A stretch of DNA of 19,053 bases from JALCLA01 sp965653565. GTDB lineage: Bacteria > Pseudomonadota > Gammaproteobacteria > Xanthomonadales > Xanthomonadaceae. Location of the stretch: assembly GCA_965653565.1 (NCBI GenBank), contig CBFHAI010000074.1:1-19053 (forward strand). The letters are read 5' to 3'. Below are positions 1-5,940 of the stretch, piece by piece. The translations under genes and the position numbers were made by a program. Numbering within the stretch: the stretch's first letter is position 1; every line of letters starts with the position of its first letter. Under the pieces are notes generated by a model. That model was not told the DNA's origin, did not search any database, and saw only the letters and a list, made by a program, of their open reading frames with translations.

Positions 1-52
1 CCGATTCCCGATTCCCGATTCCCGATTCCCGATTCCCGATTCCCGATTCCCG
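1..52. repeat. Heptamer tandem repeat (CCGATTC)n
   Basis: Seven perfect copies of CCGATTC plus a partial CCG fill the left edge of the window, so the array may continue beyond it. It stops 2 bp before the stop codon of the EamA gene. Arrays of this GATTCCC type are scattered through Xanthomonadales genomes (recalled, not checked). The 7-bp period would make copy number prone to replication slippage. Confidence 0.95.
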
Positions 53-54
53 CG

Positions 55-1005
55 CTAATCGACCGACTTCCCCTCCGCCGTACAAAGCAGCTCAGGCGTC
101 GCAGCCACAGGCCGCCGCGCAATCAGTGGATGCACCAGCACCGCCAGCAGGATCACCGCGACGCCGAGATAGAACTGCGGCGTCAGTTCGCGCTGTTCGT
201 CGAGCAGCAGGATCGCCAGCACGATCGCGTACACCGGCTCCAGATTGATCGCCAACTGCGCGGCAAAGGCGCTCATGTGGCGCAACGCGACCAGCGACAG
301 CGCAAACGGCAGCAGCGTGCAGGCCAGCGACAGGATCAGCAGCAACACGATATCGCGCGGACCGGGCACGGCGAGCAAGGCGCCGTCGAATGCCGGGAAA
401 ATCCACGGCATCAGCGGCGCCAGCAGAGTCAGGGTGACGGCACCGGCGCCCAGTTCGATACCGGTCACCGTCAACGGATCGCCGTGTTCGACCAGCCGCT
501 TGTTGAGCGAGCCGAAGATCGCCACCAGCAACGCCGACAAGGCGCCGACCGCGATGCCCAGCCGCATCCCGCTCGGCACGCCGCCCACCACCAGCGCCAC
601 GCCCGGCACCACGCCCAGGCCGAGCAGCAGTTCGCGCGGATCGAATTTGCGTTTCGCGAGCAGCGGTTCGAGCAGGGCGAGAAAGACCGGCCCGAGCGCG
701 ATGCAGGTGGCCGCTACCGACGCATTGGCGAGCTTGATGGCGCCGTAGAATGTGAGCCAGTGCAAGGCCACCAGCGCGCCGATGCCGGCGTAGGCCGCGA
801 ACAGACGGCGCGGCATCGCGCGCAGGCCGCGCCAGACGGACGGCACGATCGCAAGGGCGATCACCACCAACAGCATGCGCCACCACACCAGCGGCAAGGC
901 GGGCAGGGTGATCATCTTGCCGAGGATGGCCGTGAAGCCCCACAACAGCACGCAGAAATGGATCTGCAGATGGGCCTTGGCGCGAGCGGAAATCGGAGCG
1001 GTCAC
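55..1005 (-). CDS. EamA/DMT-family inner-membrane transporter
   Basis: A 316-residue, very hydrophobic protein with the two-fold repeated architecture of the drug/metabolite transporter superfamily: about ten membrane segments in two EamA halves (roughly residues 12-145 and 150-295). The first half opens with FCVLLWGFTAILGK and contains a WWRMLL segment; the second has NLEPVYAIVLAILLLDE, a typical EamA signature. It probably exports a small metabolite or amino acid, but the substrate cannot be read from sequence. The start is a GTG at 1005-1003 without a clear Shine-Dalgarno site; an ATG at 1012-1010 is in another frame. It lies 139 bp downstream of the DUF72 gene on the same strand and may share its transcript. 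Its stop codon abuts the heptamer array. Confidence 0.9.
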   Translation of the reverse strand: MTAPISARAKAHLQIHFCVLLWGFTAILGKMITLPALPLVWWRMLLVVIALAIVPSVWRGLRAMPRRLFAAYAGIGALVALHWLTFYGAIKLANASVAATCIALGPVFLALLEPLLAKRKFDPRELLLGLGVVPGVALVVGGVPSGMRLGIAVGALSALLVAIFGSLNKRLVEHGDPLTVTGIELGAGAVTLTLLAPLMPWIFPAFDGALLAVPGPRDIVLLLILSLACTLLPFALSLVALRHMSAFAAQLAINLEPVYAIVLAILLLDEQRELTPQFYLGVAVILLAVLVHPLIARRPVAATPELLCTAEGKSVD

Positions 1006-1144
1006 AGGACATGACGACGGAGGGCGATGCGTGCAGTCTAGTGCTGCGACGCATCATCGGTCGTGCGCGGTGTTGCAGACTTCGTGCGCCGCCCGTCGCA
1101 GCGGTGCGTTGTCATGCGGGCGCGCGCGGCGCCCCTGCGATCGG

Positions 1145-1990
1145 CTAGCGCAGGCGCGCGAGCAACGCCTGCGCGGCGAGCGGATTGCGCTGCTTGGCGG
1201 CATTGATGAAGAACGCGAACACATCGCGCGGTTCGCGCGGGGCGCGCGTTTCGATCAGACGCGGCAAATCCGGCGGCTCGCCGCCCGAGGCCCAGGTGCG
1301 CAGCCGCTGCGCCCAGGCCGACAGTTCCTCCGGCGGATAGCCGGAGGCCTGTTCCGGCCGCGTGCGCATCAGGCGCAGATAGACGAAGTCGGTGCTCAGA
1401 TCGGCGAACGACGGATATTGCGGCGAATCGGTGAACACGCTCGCCACCTTCTGCCGGCGCAGCAGATCGATGAACTGCGTGCACGCGAAGCTCGGATGAC
1501 GCACTTCGATCACGTGGCGCAGCTTGCGGCCTTCAGCCTCGCGCGGCAGCAACTCGATGAAGCGTTCGAGCTCGTCGGGTTCGAAGCGCTTGGAAGGCGA
1601 AAACTGCCACAAAAGCGGACCCAACCGGTCGCCCAGATGCAGCACGCCGGAGATGAAACTGTCGGCGGCACCCGGCGTGCGCGTGAGCGAGCGGCCGTGG
1701 GTGAGGAATTTCGGCGCCTTGAGCGCGAACACGAAGCCTTCGGGCGTCTCGTCGCGCCAGCGCGCGTAGGTTTCGGGCTTCTGCGGGCTGTAGAAGGTGC
1801 CGTTGATCTCGATCGCCGTCACCTGGCGGCTGGCGTATTCGAGCTCGCGCCGCTGCGCCAGGCCTTCGGGATAGAAGCTGCCACGCCATGGCGTGAAGGT
1901 CCAACCGCCCATGCCGACGCGGATGCGCGGCGGTGTCGCGATGTGCGGCGGCGGGCTCGATTCGATGCGGAAGGCGGCAGCTCTGGCCAT
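1145..1990 (-). CDS. DUF72 (YecE-like) protein
   Basis: A 281-residue protein of the DUF72/YecE family, which adopts a TIM-barrel-like fold and has no firmly established biochemical role. Supporting segments are RVGMGGWTFTPWRGSFYP near residues 23-40, EINGTFYSPQKPETYARW near 60-78, FALKAPKFLTHGRSL, LLWQFSPSKRF, EVRHPSF and DFVYLRLMRT, all typical of the family in this order. The start is ATG 1990-1988 with a GAGGA Shine-Dalgarno site at 2002-1998, about 8 nt upstream. It is probably the first gene of a two-gene minus-strand unit with the EamA transporter and diverges from the GFA gene. Length is normal for the family, with no sign of damage. Confidence 0.9.
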   Translation of the reverse strand: MARAAAFRIESSPPPHIATPPRIRVGMGGWTFTPWRGSFYPEGLAQRRELEYASRQVTAIEINGTFYSPQKPETYARWRDETPEGFVFALKAPKFLTHGRSLTRTPGAADSFISGVLHLGDRLGPLLWQFSPSKRFEPDELERFIELLPREAEGRKLRHVIEVRHPSFACTQFIDLLRRQKVASVFTDSPQYPSFADLSTDFVYLRLMRTRPEQASGYPPEELSAWAQRLRTWASGGEPPDLPRLIETRAPREPRDVFAFFINAAKQRNPLAAQALLARLR

Positions 1991-2100
1991 GGTGTCATCC
2001 TCGTTCCGTGATTGTCAGCCTCTTACGCGCTTCGGCCCCTGTTCGCGCCATGTCGGTTCCCCAAGAGTGCTCCCATAAGAGCGCGCGTGGTTGAATATCG

Positions 2101-2148
2101 ACGAAACACCGGAGCCGCCTGTCACAACAGGCGGCGCGCAATTTTCGT
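2101..2148. promoter_or_regulatory. Nested inverted repeat between divergent genes
   Basis: A perfect 9-bp inverted repeat (GCCGCCTGT, 2114-2122, with ACAGGCGGC, 2127-2135; loop CACA) is enclosed by a second, shorter one (ACGAAA, 2101-2106, with TTTCGT, 2143-2148). It sits between the divergent DUF72 and GFA genes and is not downstream of any gene, so a terminator is unlikely. An operator or a REP-like element are the two readings; neither is proven. Confidence 0.4.
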
Positions 2149-2253
2149 GACGAGCCGGTGCGGAACATCCCCCAATGCCATTCACGCGAGGATGCGCGCA
2201 GGGCCGGCGGCGCGCGTTATGCTTCGATCTGCATTCTTCCGCGGAGCCATGTC

Positions 2254-2601
2254 ATGACTTACTCGGGCGCCTGCCATTGCGGCAAAGTCAGCTACACCGT
2301 CGATGGCGAAATCGACGCCGTCATCGACTGCAATTGCTCCATGTGCCGCAAACGCGGCGGCCTGTTGTGGTTCGTGCCGGCCGACGCGATGCACCTGAGC
2401 GGCGAAACCAACGTCACCGCCACGTACACCTTCAACAAACACCGCATCCAACACCACTTCTGCACGGTGTGCGGCATCGCGCCCTACAGCGAAGGCCAGA
2501 ACGCCGACGGCTCGCCGATGGCTTGCATCAATGTGCGGTGTCTGGAAGGGGTTGATCTCGATGGCTTGAAGGTCGTCAAGTATGACGGTGCGCATGCTTG
2601 A
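2254..2601 (+). CDS. GFA/CENP-V family zinc-binding protein
   Basis: A 115-residue member of the GFA (glutathione-dependent formaldehyde-activating enzyme-like, CENP-V) fold. It carries the family's zinc cysteines: C7-H-C9 near the start, C26-N-C28-S-M-C31-R, and C70-T-V-C73-G in the second half. FTHR-type residues appear as FNKHRIQHHFC. Family members include a proposed S-hydroxymethylglutathione synthase, but most are uncharacterised, so the substrate is not assigned. I chose ATG 2254 rather than in-frame codons from 2158 because family proteins begin just before the first CxC and GGAG lies at 2243-2246, 7 nt upstream. It is transcribed alone, divergently from DUF72, and followed by an IS graveyard. 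Confidence 0.88.
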   Translation: MTYSGACHCGKVSYTVDGEIDAVIDCNCSMCRKRGGLLWFVPADAMHLSGETNVTATYTFNKHRIQHHFCTVCGIAPYSEGQNADGSPMACINVRCLEGVDLDGLKVVKYDGAHA

Positions 2602-2662
2602 GGGGAGGCCCAGGGCAGGCCTGTGCGGTGCGGGAGGCAAGTAACGCCTACGCCGCGACCTC

Positions 2663-3123
2663 ACTCAATCCAGCTTTGCCGATGCCTTCGTGTTGAGCGG
2701 CGGTAATCCGCGTTGGAGCGTATCGATGCGTTGATCGATTGTGTGGCCATCGAGGCCGGGTTGCGGCGCACGCCGGAGCCGGCGACGGGACGACCGGCGT
2801 ATCGGGTACGTACGATGCTCGAGGTGCTGTTGTTGCAGGCGTGGTAGGGCTGAGCGATCCGGCCATGGAAGAGGCGCTCGACGATCGCCCGTCGTTCCGC
2901 CGCTTCGTCGGACTCAAACTCGACGAACGAGTGCCGGATCATTCGACCATCAGCCGTTTTCGCACGACGCTCGGGCAAAGTGAACCGTGGCAGGTTCGGC
3001 GCCCTAAAACGTTCCTACGGACGGGCCCGCATCTGCTACCTGGGACTGCCGCAAAGCGCGTTGGCCACCTGCCTGAAATTGATCGCCTGGAATCTCGCAC
3101 GTGCCGCTGACGCGGCGCGGTGA
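2663..3123 (+). pseudogene. IS5-family transposase remnant, frameshifted and internally deleted
   Basis: Reading across three frames recovers an IS5-type transposase. The N-terminal part runs from about 2663 (SFADAFVLSGGNPRW), shifts frame near 2716 (one base missing; ERIDALID follows), shifts again near 2848 (QAW then GLSDPAMEEAL, one base missing) and continues through RPSFRRFVGLKLDE and DHSTISRFRTTLGQ to about 2985. It then jumps straight into the C-terminal end (RFGALKRSYGRARICYLGL ... IAWNLARAAD) and stops at 3121-3123. The central region with the DDE catalytic residues, normally well over 150 residues, is absent. The expected start codon is also degraded. No terminal inverted repeats or target duplication could be identified. 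The element cannot make transposase; at most it could be moved in trans if its ends survive. Confidence 0.85.
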
Positions 3124-3228
3124 GGTTGCTCGTACGTCGTCCGTAAGGCACGCAGTCTTTTCGCTGCGCACGATGACCAGCAGGCGGGATTATTTTCGCA
3201 ATCGCGCGGCCAGCGCGACGTTTTTCCA

Positions 3229-3254
3229 AGGTCCCGCTTGCGCAGGAATGACGG
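3229..3254. repeat. Dispersed palindromic repeat, TTCCCGC type
   Basis: TCCCGC (3232-3237) and GCAGGA (3242-3247) form an imperfect stem around loop TTGC, followed by ATGACGG. This closely resembles the second copy in the window at 9561-9590. It lies in the gene-free stretch after the IS5 remnant. Confidence 0.6.
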
Positions 3255-3304
3255 AAGTTTTCGCAGGATGAGGAGGTTGGGAGCGGAATTCCCGAACGTC
3301 AATC

Positions 3305-3347
3305 ATCCTCACCCCAGCCCTCTCCCCTTCGACACGCTCAGGGGAGA
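3305..3347. repeat. CCTCACCCCAGCCCTCTCCC-type dispersed repeat with hairpin
   Basis: A CCTCACCCCAGCCCTCTCCC motif runs into a 7-bp inverted repeat, TCTCCCC (3321-3327) with GGGGAGA (3341-3347). This motif is a common dispersed intergenic repeat in proteobacterial genomes (recalled). On the minus strand the hairpin lies 34 nt past the fdxA stop, so it may end fdxA transcripts, but there is no U-tract. Confidence 0.5.
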
Positions 3348-3380
3348 CGTGCAATGCATCGCGAAGAGCCGAGCCTGCAA

Positions 3381-3704
3381 TCAGCGCAGAAGTTCGCCCA
3401 ACTTCCCCGGCTTCCCATCCCATTCCGCCGCATCCGTCGGCGGATCGAGCTTGACCGTCAGAACAGGCCAGGCCTTCGACAACTCCGCATTCAACGCGAT
3501 GAAATGCTCCTGCCCGGCCGGCACATCGTCTTCCGGAAAAATCGCATTGGCCGGACACTCGGGTTCGCACAAGGTGCAGTCGATGCACTCTTCCGGATCG
3601 ATCACGATGAAATTCGGACCGACGTGGAAACAATCGACGGGGCACACCTCGACGCAGTCGGTGTACTTGCAGCGGATGCAGTTCTCGGTGACGACGAAGG
3701 GCAT
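3381..3704 (-). CDS. fdxA: 7Fe ferredoxin FdxA ([3Fe-4S][4Fe-4S])
   Basis: A 107-residue soluble ferredoxin, the same length as Azotobacter ferredoxin I. The N-terminal half has C9-IR-C12-KYTD-C17-VEV-C21-PVD-C25 and the second motif is C40-ID-C43-TL-C46-EPE-C50-P. By analogy with ferredoxin I (numbering shifted by one), C9, C17 and C50 should hold the 3Fe-4S cluster and C21, C40, C43 and C46 the 4Fe-4S cluster. It is a low-potential electron carrier; its partner is not shown by the context. The start is ATG 3704-3702, because family proteins begin MxFVVT immediately before the first cysteine; no purine-rich ribosome site precedes it, which is unusual. The tRNA-Glu gene lies upstream on the same strand, with two hairpins and a tandem repeat in the 208-bp spacer. 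Confidence 0.96.
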   Translation of the reverse strand: MPFVVTENCIRCKYTDCVEVCPVDCFHVGPNFIVIDPEECIDCTLCEPECPANAIFPEDDVPAGQEHFIALNAELSKAWPVLTVKLDPPTDAAEWDGKPGKLGELLR

Positions 3705-3734
3705 GGGAGGTCGGCGGTTGGTGGCGGGAAGGGC

Positions 3735-3758
3735 GCCCGGATCGTGCCGCATCCGGGC
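3735..3758 (-). promoter_or_regulatory. Hairpin in the fdxA leader
   Basis: An 8-bp perfect inverted repeat, GCCCGGAT (3735-3742) and ATCCGGGC (3751-3758), surrounds an 8-nt loop. It lies 31-54 nt upstream of the fdxA start. There is no U-tract after it on either strand. It could stabilise or process a tRNA-Glu/fdxA transcript; the function is not shown. Confidence 0.35.
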
Positions 3759-3800
3759 CGTGCACGCACGCAGCGGGCCCGGGTGAGCCCATCAATGCCG

Positions 3801-3821
3801 AGGGCCGCGCTGGGCGGCCCT
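3801..3821 (-). terminator. Hairpin downstream of tRNA-Glu, possible terminator
   Basis: AGGGCCGC (3801-3808) and GCGGCCCT (3814-3821) form a perfect 8-bp stem with a 5-nt loop. It lies about 90 nt past the tRNA 3' end on the minus strand. No run of T follows, so termination would be weak or factor-dependent. Confidence 0.35.
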
Positions 3822-3823
3822 CG

Positions 3824-3928
3824 GGCGGAACTGGCGCTACTTGTACTTGCAGGGCGCCTGGAGCTGGCGCTTCTTATCGGACTGGAACTGGCGCTCCCTA
3901 CGGGACTGGAACTGGCGCTCCCTACGGG
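3824..3928 (-). repeat. 24-bp tandem repeats derived from the tRNA-Glu 3' end
   Basis: Two perfect adjacent 24-bp copies lie at 3881-3904 and 3905-3928. The second contains the last 16 nt of the tRNA gene (CCA, discriminator, acceptor arm and start of the T-stem). A third copy at 3857-3880 matches 18 of 24 positions. A fourth, at 3824-3847, keeps a 12-bp core GGAACTGGCGCT and is offset by 9 bp. Similarity falls with distance from the tRNA, so the array grew outward from the tRNA end. Confidence 0.85.
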
Positions 3929-3988
3929 ATTCGAACCCGTGTTTTAGCCTTGAGAGGGCCACGTCCTGGGCCTCTAGACGAAGGGAGC
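3913..3988 (-). tRNA. tRNA-Glu (anticodon CTC)
   Basis: A 76-nt tRNA reading from 3988 down to 3913. The acceptor stem pairs GCTCCCT with AGGGAGC, the discriminator is G and CCA is encoded (3915-3913). The T-arm is ACGGG-TTCGAAT-CCCGT. The anticodon stem TGGCC/GGCTA encloses loop CTCTCAA, giving anticodon CTC for GAG codons. The D-arm begins GTCTAGAGG, as in other bacterial tRNA-Glu genes. It has its own promoter at 4016-4043 and is divergent from pcnB. The 3' end is copied in the downstream tandem array. Confidence 0.97.
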
Positions 3989-4015
3989 AATTGAGCAGCA
4001 CGAGGCTGAACGCGT

Positions 4016-4043
4016 AGTATACCAATTCGACCGGGGCTAACAA
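4016..4043 (-). promoter_or_regulatory. Promoter of tRNA-Glu
   Basis: On the minus strand TATACT (4021-4016) is a good -10 box, with TTGTTA (4043-4038) 16 bp upstream as the -35 box. The sequence after the -10 box, ACGCGT, is GC-rich, as is common at growth-rate-regulated tRNA promoters. The predicted RNA would start about 20 nt before the mature tRNA. On the plus strand TTGAGC (3991-3996) and TAGTAT (4015-4020), 18 bp apart, make a weaker candidate for pcnB that shares the same -10 bases. Confidence 0.6.
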
Positions 4044-4071
4044 TGTCCCGCCCACGCAAAGCAGCGGCGCC

Positions 4072-5427
4072 GTGGCGCCGCAAGAACGCCAAAAATACTT
4101 CGTGGATTCCAGCCTCAAGGCCCCGCGCATCATCCCGCGCGAAGAGCATTGCATCTCCCGCAAGCACATCAGCGCCAACGCGCTGCGCGTGCTCTATCGC
4201 CTGCATGAAGCGGGCTTCGCCGCTTATCTGGTGGGCGGCGCGGTGCGCGATCTGCTGGTGGGCGGGGCGCCGAAGGATTTCGACGTCGCCACCGATGCCA
4301 CGCCCGAACAGGTGCGCGCGCTGTTCCGCAATTGCCGCCTGATCGGGCGGCGCTTCCGGCTCGCGCATGTGGTGTACGGGCAGGAGATCATCGAAGTCGC
4401 GACCTTCCGCGCCAATATCGACGATGGCTCGGGCGCGCGCGAAACCGTCGACGGCGGGCGCCTGGTGCGCGACAACGTCTACGGCAGCATCGAAGACGAC
4501 GCCGTGCGGCGCGACTTCACGGCGAACGCCTTGTACTACGCGATCGCCGATTTCTCGGTGCGCGATTTCGTCGGTGGCTACGAAGACGTCGAAGCCCGCG
4601 TGCTGCGCCTGATCGGCGATCCGGAATCGCGCTATCGGGAAGATCCCGTGCGCATGCTGCGCGCGGTGCGTCTGGCGGCGAAGCTCGGTTTCACCATCGA
4701 TCCGGCCACTGCCAAGCCCATCGGCGAACTGGCCGGGCTGCTGTCGGAAGCGTCCAGCGCACGGCTGTTCGACGAAGCTTTGAAGATGTTCCTCGCCGGC
4801 CACGCCGAGCGCGGCTTCCTCGAACTCGAACGCCAGGGCCTGCTCGCCAGCCTGTTGCCCGATACCGCCGCCGCCCTCGCGGCCGACGGCAGCGGCTTGT
4901 GCCGCGCGATGTTGCTGCGCGCGCTGTCCAACACCGATCGCCGCATCAACGACGACAAGTCGGTGACGCCGGCCTATCTGTTCGCGGCCCTGCTGTGGCC
5001 GGCCTACGCGCTCGAATTGCAGCGCATGCTCGACGACGGTTCGGATCTCGCCACCGCCGAACAGCGCGCCGCCGATCGCGTCACGCTGCGGCAGATCGAA
5101 AGAGTGGCCGTGCCGCGCCGCTTCAGCGGCCCGATGCACGAAATCTGGTGGCTGCAATCGCGCTTCGGTGCGCGCCAGCGCAAGCGCGTGCTGCGCCTGC
5201 TGACGCATCCGCGCTTCCGCGCCGCGTTCGATTTCCTCGAACTGCGCGCCTCGGTGGTGCCCGAGTTGCAGGAAGAACTCGAGTTCTGGCGCGAAGCGCA
5301 GGGCCTGTCGCCGGATGAACTGGCCGATCGCCTCACCGCCGTGGCCCCGAAAGACGACGGCGGCAAGCCGCGCAAACGCCGCCGCCGGCGCGCCGGACGA
5401 GCGAAACCCGCCGACGCCGCGGAATGA
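4072..5427 (+). CDS. pcnB: Poly(A) polymerase I
   Basis: A 451-residue class II nucleotidyltransferase that adds 3' poly(A) tails to RNA and so promotes RNA decay. It starts close to the family's conserved IPREEHCISRK segment (21-31), followed by VGGAVRDLL and KDFDVATDATPEQV with the metal-binding D69/D71 pair, then RLIGRRFRLAHVVYG. The GRRFRLAH version is typical of bacterial poly(A) polymerases rather than CCA-adding enzymes. RRDFTANALYY and REDPVRMLRAVRLAAKLGF follow. The C-terminus ends in a basic tail (KRRRRRAGRAK), as in E. coli PcnB, likely for RNA binding. The start is a GTG at 4072 with no strong ribosome site; no in-frame ATG exists nearby. The stop overlaps the folK start by 4 nt, so the two are probably coupled. 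Confidence 0.95.
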   Translation: MAPQERQKYFVDSSLKAPRIIPREEHCISRKHISANALRVLYRLHEAGFAAYLVGGAVRDLLVGGAPKDFDVATDATPEQVRALFRNCRLIGRRFRLAHVVYGQEIIEVATFRANIDDGSGARETVDGGRLVRDNVYGSIEDDAVRRDFTANALYYAIADFSVRDFVGGYEDVEARVLRLIGDPESRYREDPVRMLRAVRLAAKLGFTIDPATAKPIGELAGLLSEASSARLFDEALKMFLAGHAERGFLELERQGLLASLLPDTAAALAADGSGLCRAMLLRALSNTDRRINDDKSVTPAYLFAALLWPAYALELQRMLDDGSDLATAEQRAADRVTLRQIERVAVPRRFSGPMHEIWWLQSRFGARQRKRVLRLLTHPRFRAAFDFLELRASVVPELQEELEFWREAQGLSPDELADRLTAVAPKDDGGKPRKRRRRRAGRAKPADAAE

Positions 5428-5915
5428 TCGCGGCGCGCGTCCTGGCCTATATCGGGCTGGGCAGCAATCTCGACGATCCGGCAGCGCAATTGCGCGACGC
5501 GCTCGGTCGCCTCGATCAGATTCCCGATTCGACGCTGCGCCGCAGTTCGCGGCTGTATCGCACGCCGCCCTGGGGCCGGCTCGATCAACCCGAATTCGTC
5601 AATGCCGTCGCCGAACTGGAAACCGCACTCGACGCCCACGTCCTGCTCGAACACCTGCAACGGATCGAACGCGACAGCGGCCGCGCCCGTCGCGAGCACT
5701 GGGGCCCGCGCGTGCTCGATCTCGATCTGCTGCTGCACGGCACGCAGCAAATCGCCGATGCGCGCCTGCAATTGCCGCATCCGCATCTGCATGAGCGCGC
5801 CTTCGTGCTGGTGCCGCTGGCCGAACTGGCGCCCGATCTCGTGGTGCCGGGCCGCGGCCGCGTCGCCGATCTGCTCGCCGCAGTGGATCGCGCGGGCATC
5901 CAGGCGCTAGGCTAG
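5424..5915 (+). CDS. folK: 2-amino-4-hydroxy-6-hydroxymethyldihydropteridine pyrophosphokinase
   Basis: A 163-residue HPPK, which transfers pyrophosphate from ATP to 6-hydroxymethyl-7,8-dihydropterin in folate synthesis. The family motifs appear in order: YIGLGSNLDDP (9-19), SRLYRTPPWG (42-51) with DQPEFVNAV, then GRARREHWGPRVLDLDLLL (86-104), in which D99 and D101 should bind magnesium, and LPHPHLHERAFVLVPLAELAP (117-137). The ATG overlaps the pcnB stop (ATGA), implying translational coupling. panB begins 25 nt downstream. The length is normal. Confidence in the assignment is high. Confidence 0.97.
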   Translation: MIAARVLAYIGLGSNLDDPAAQLRDALGRLDQIPDSTLRRSSRLYRTPPWGRLDQPEFVNAVAELETALDAHVLLEHLQRIERDSGRARREHWGPRVLDLDLLLHGTQQIADARLQLPHPHLHERAFVLVPLAELAPDLVVPGRGRVADLLAAVDRAGIQALG

Positions 5916-5940
5916 CGGCCTTTCCGCAAAGGGGCACCCG

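Noticed and set aside
1..52. CRISPR array at the window edge
   Set aside because: The units are 7 bp with no spacers, so this is a simple tandem repeat.
130..1014. Plus-strand open frame opposite the EamA gene
   Set aside because: It is rich in Q, R and H repeats, typical of an antisense shadow, while the minus strand gives a clear ten-helix transporter.
2739..3110. Intact small gene of 123 codons
   Set aside because: It is an in-frame piece of the broken IS5 transposase whose last part reads the wrong frame after the deletion.
3354..3947. Plus-strand open frame ending LALPTGFEPVF
   Set aside because: This is the antisense of fdxA followed by the antisense of the tRNA-derived repeats and tRNA-Glu. 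The ending GFEPVF is a well-known false protein from tRNA genes.
4043..4342. ATG at 4043 as the pcnB start
   Set aside because: It is out of frame with the conserved PcnB sequence and would need a frameshift; the GTG at 4072 keeps the family N-terminus.
3922..5208. Long open frame opposite pcnB (428 codons), and similar long frames opposite panB, panC, pgi, queG, amiB and mutL
   Set aside because: GC-rich codon use leaves the antisense frames open. The translations are low-complexity (A/R/H/Q-rich), with no family likeness or ribosome sites.
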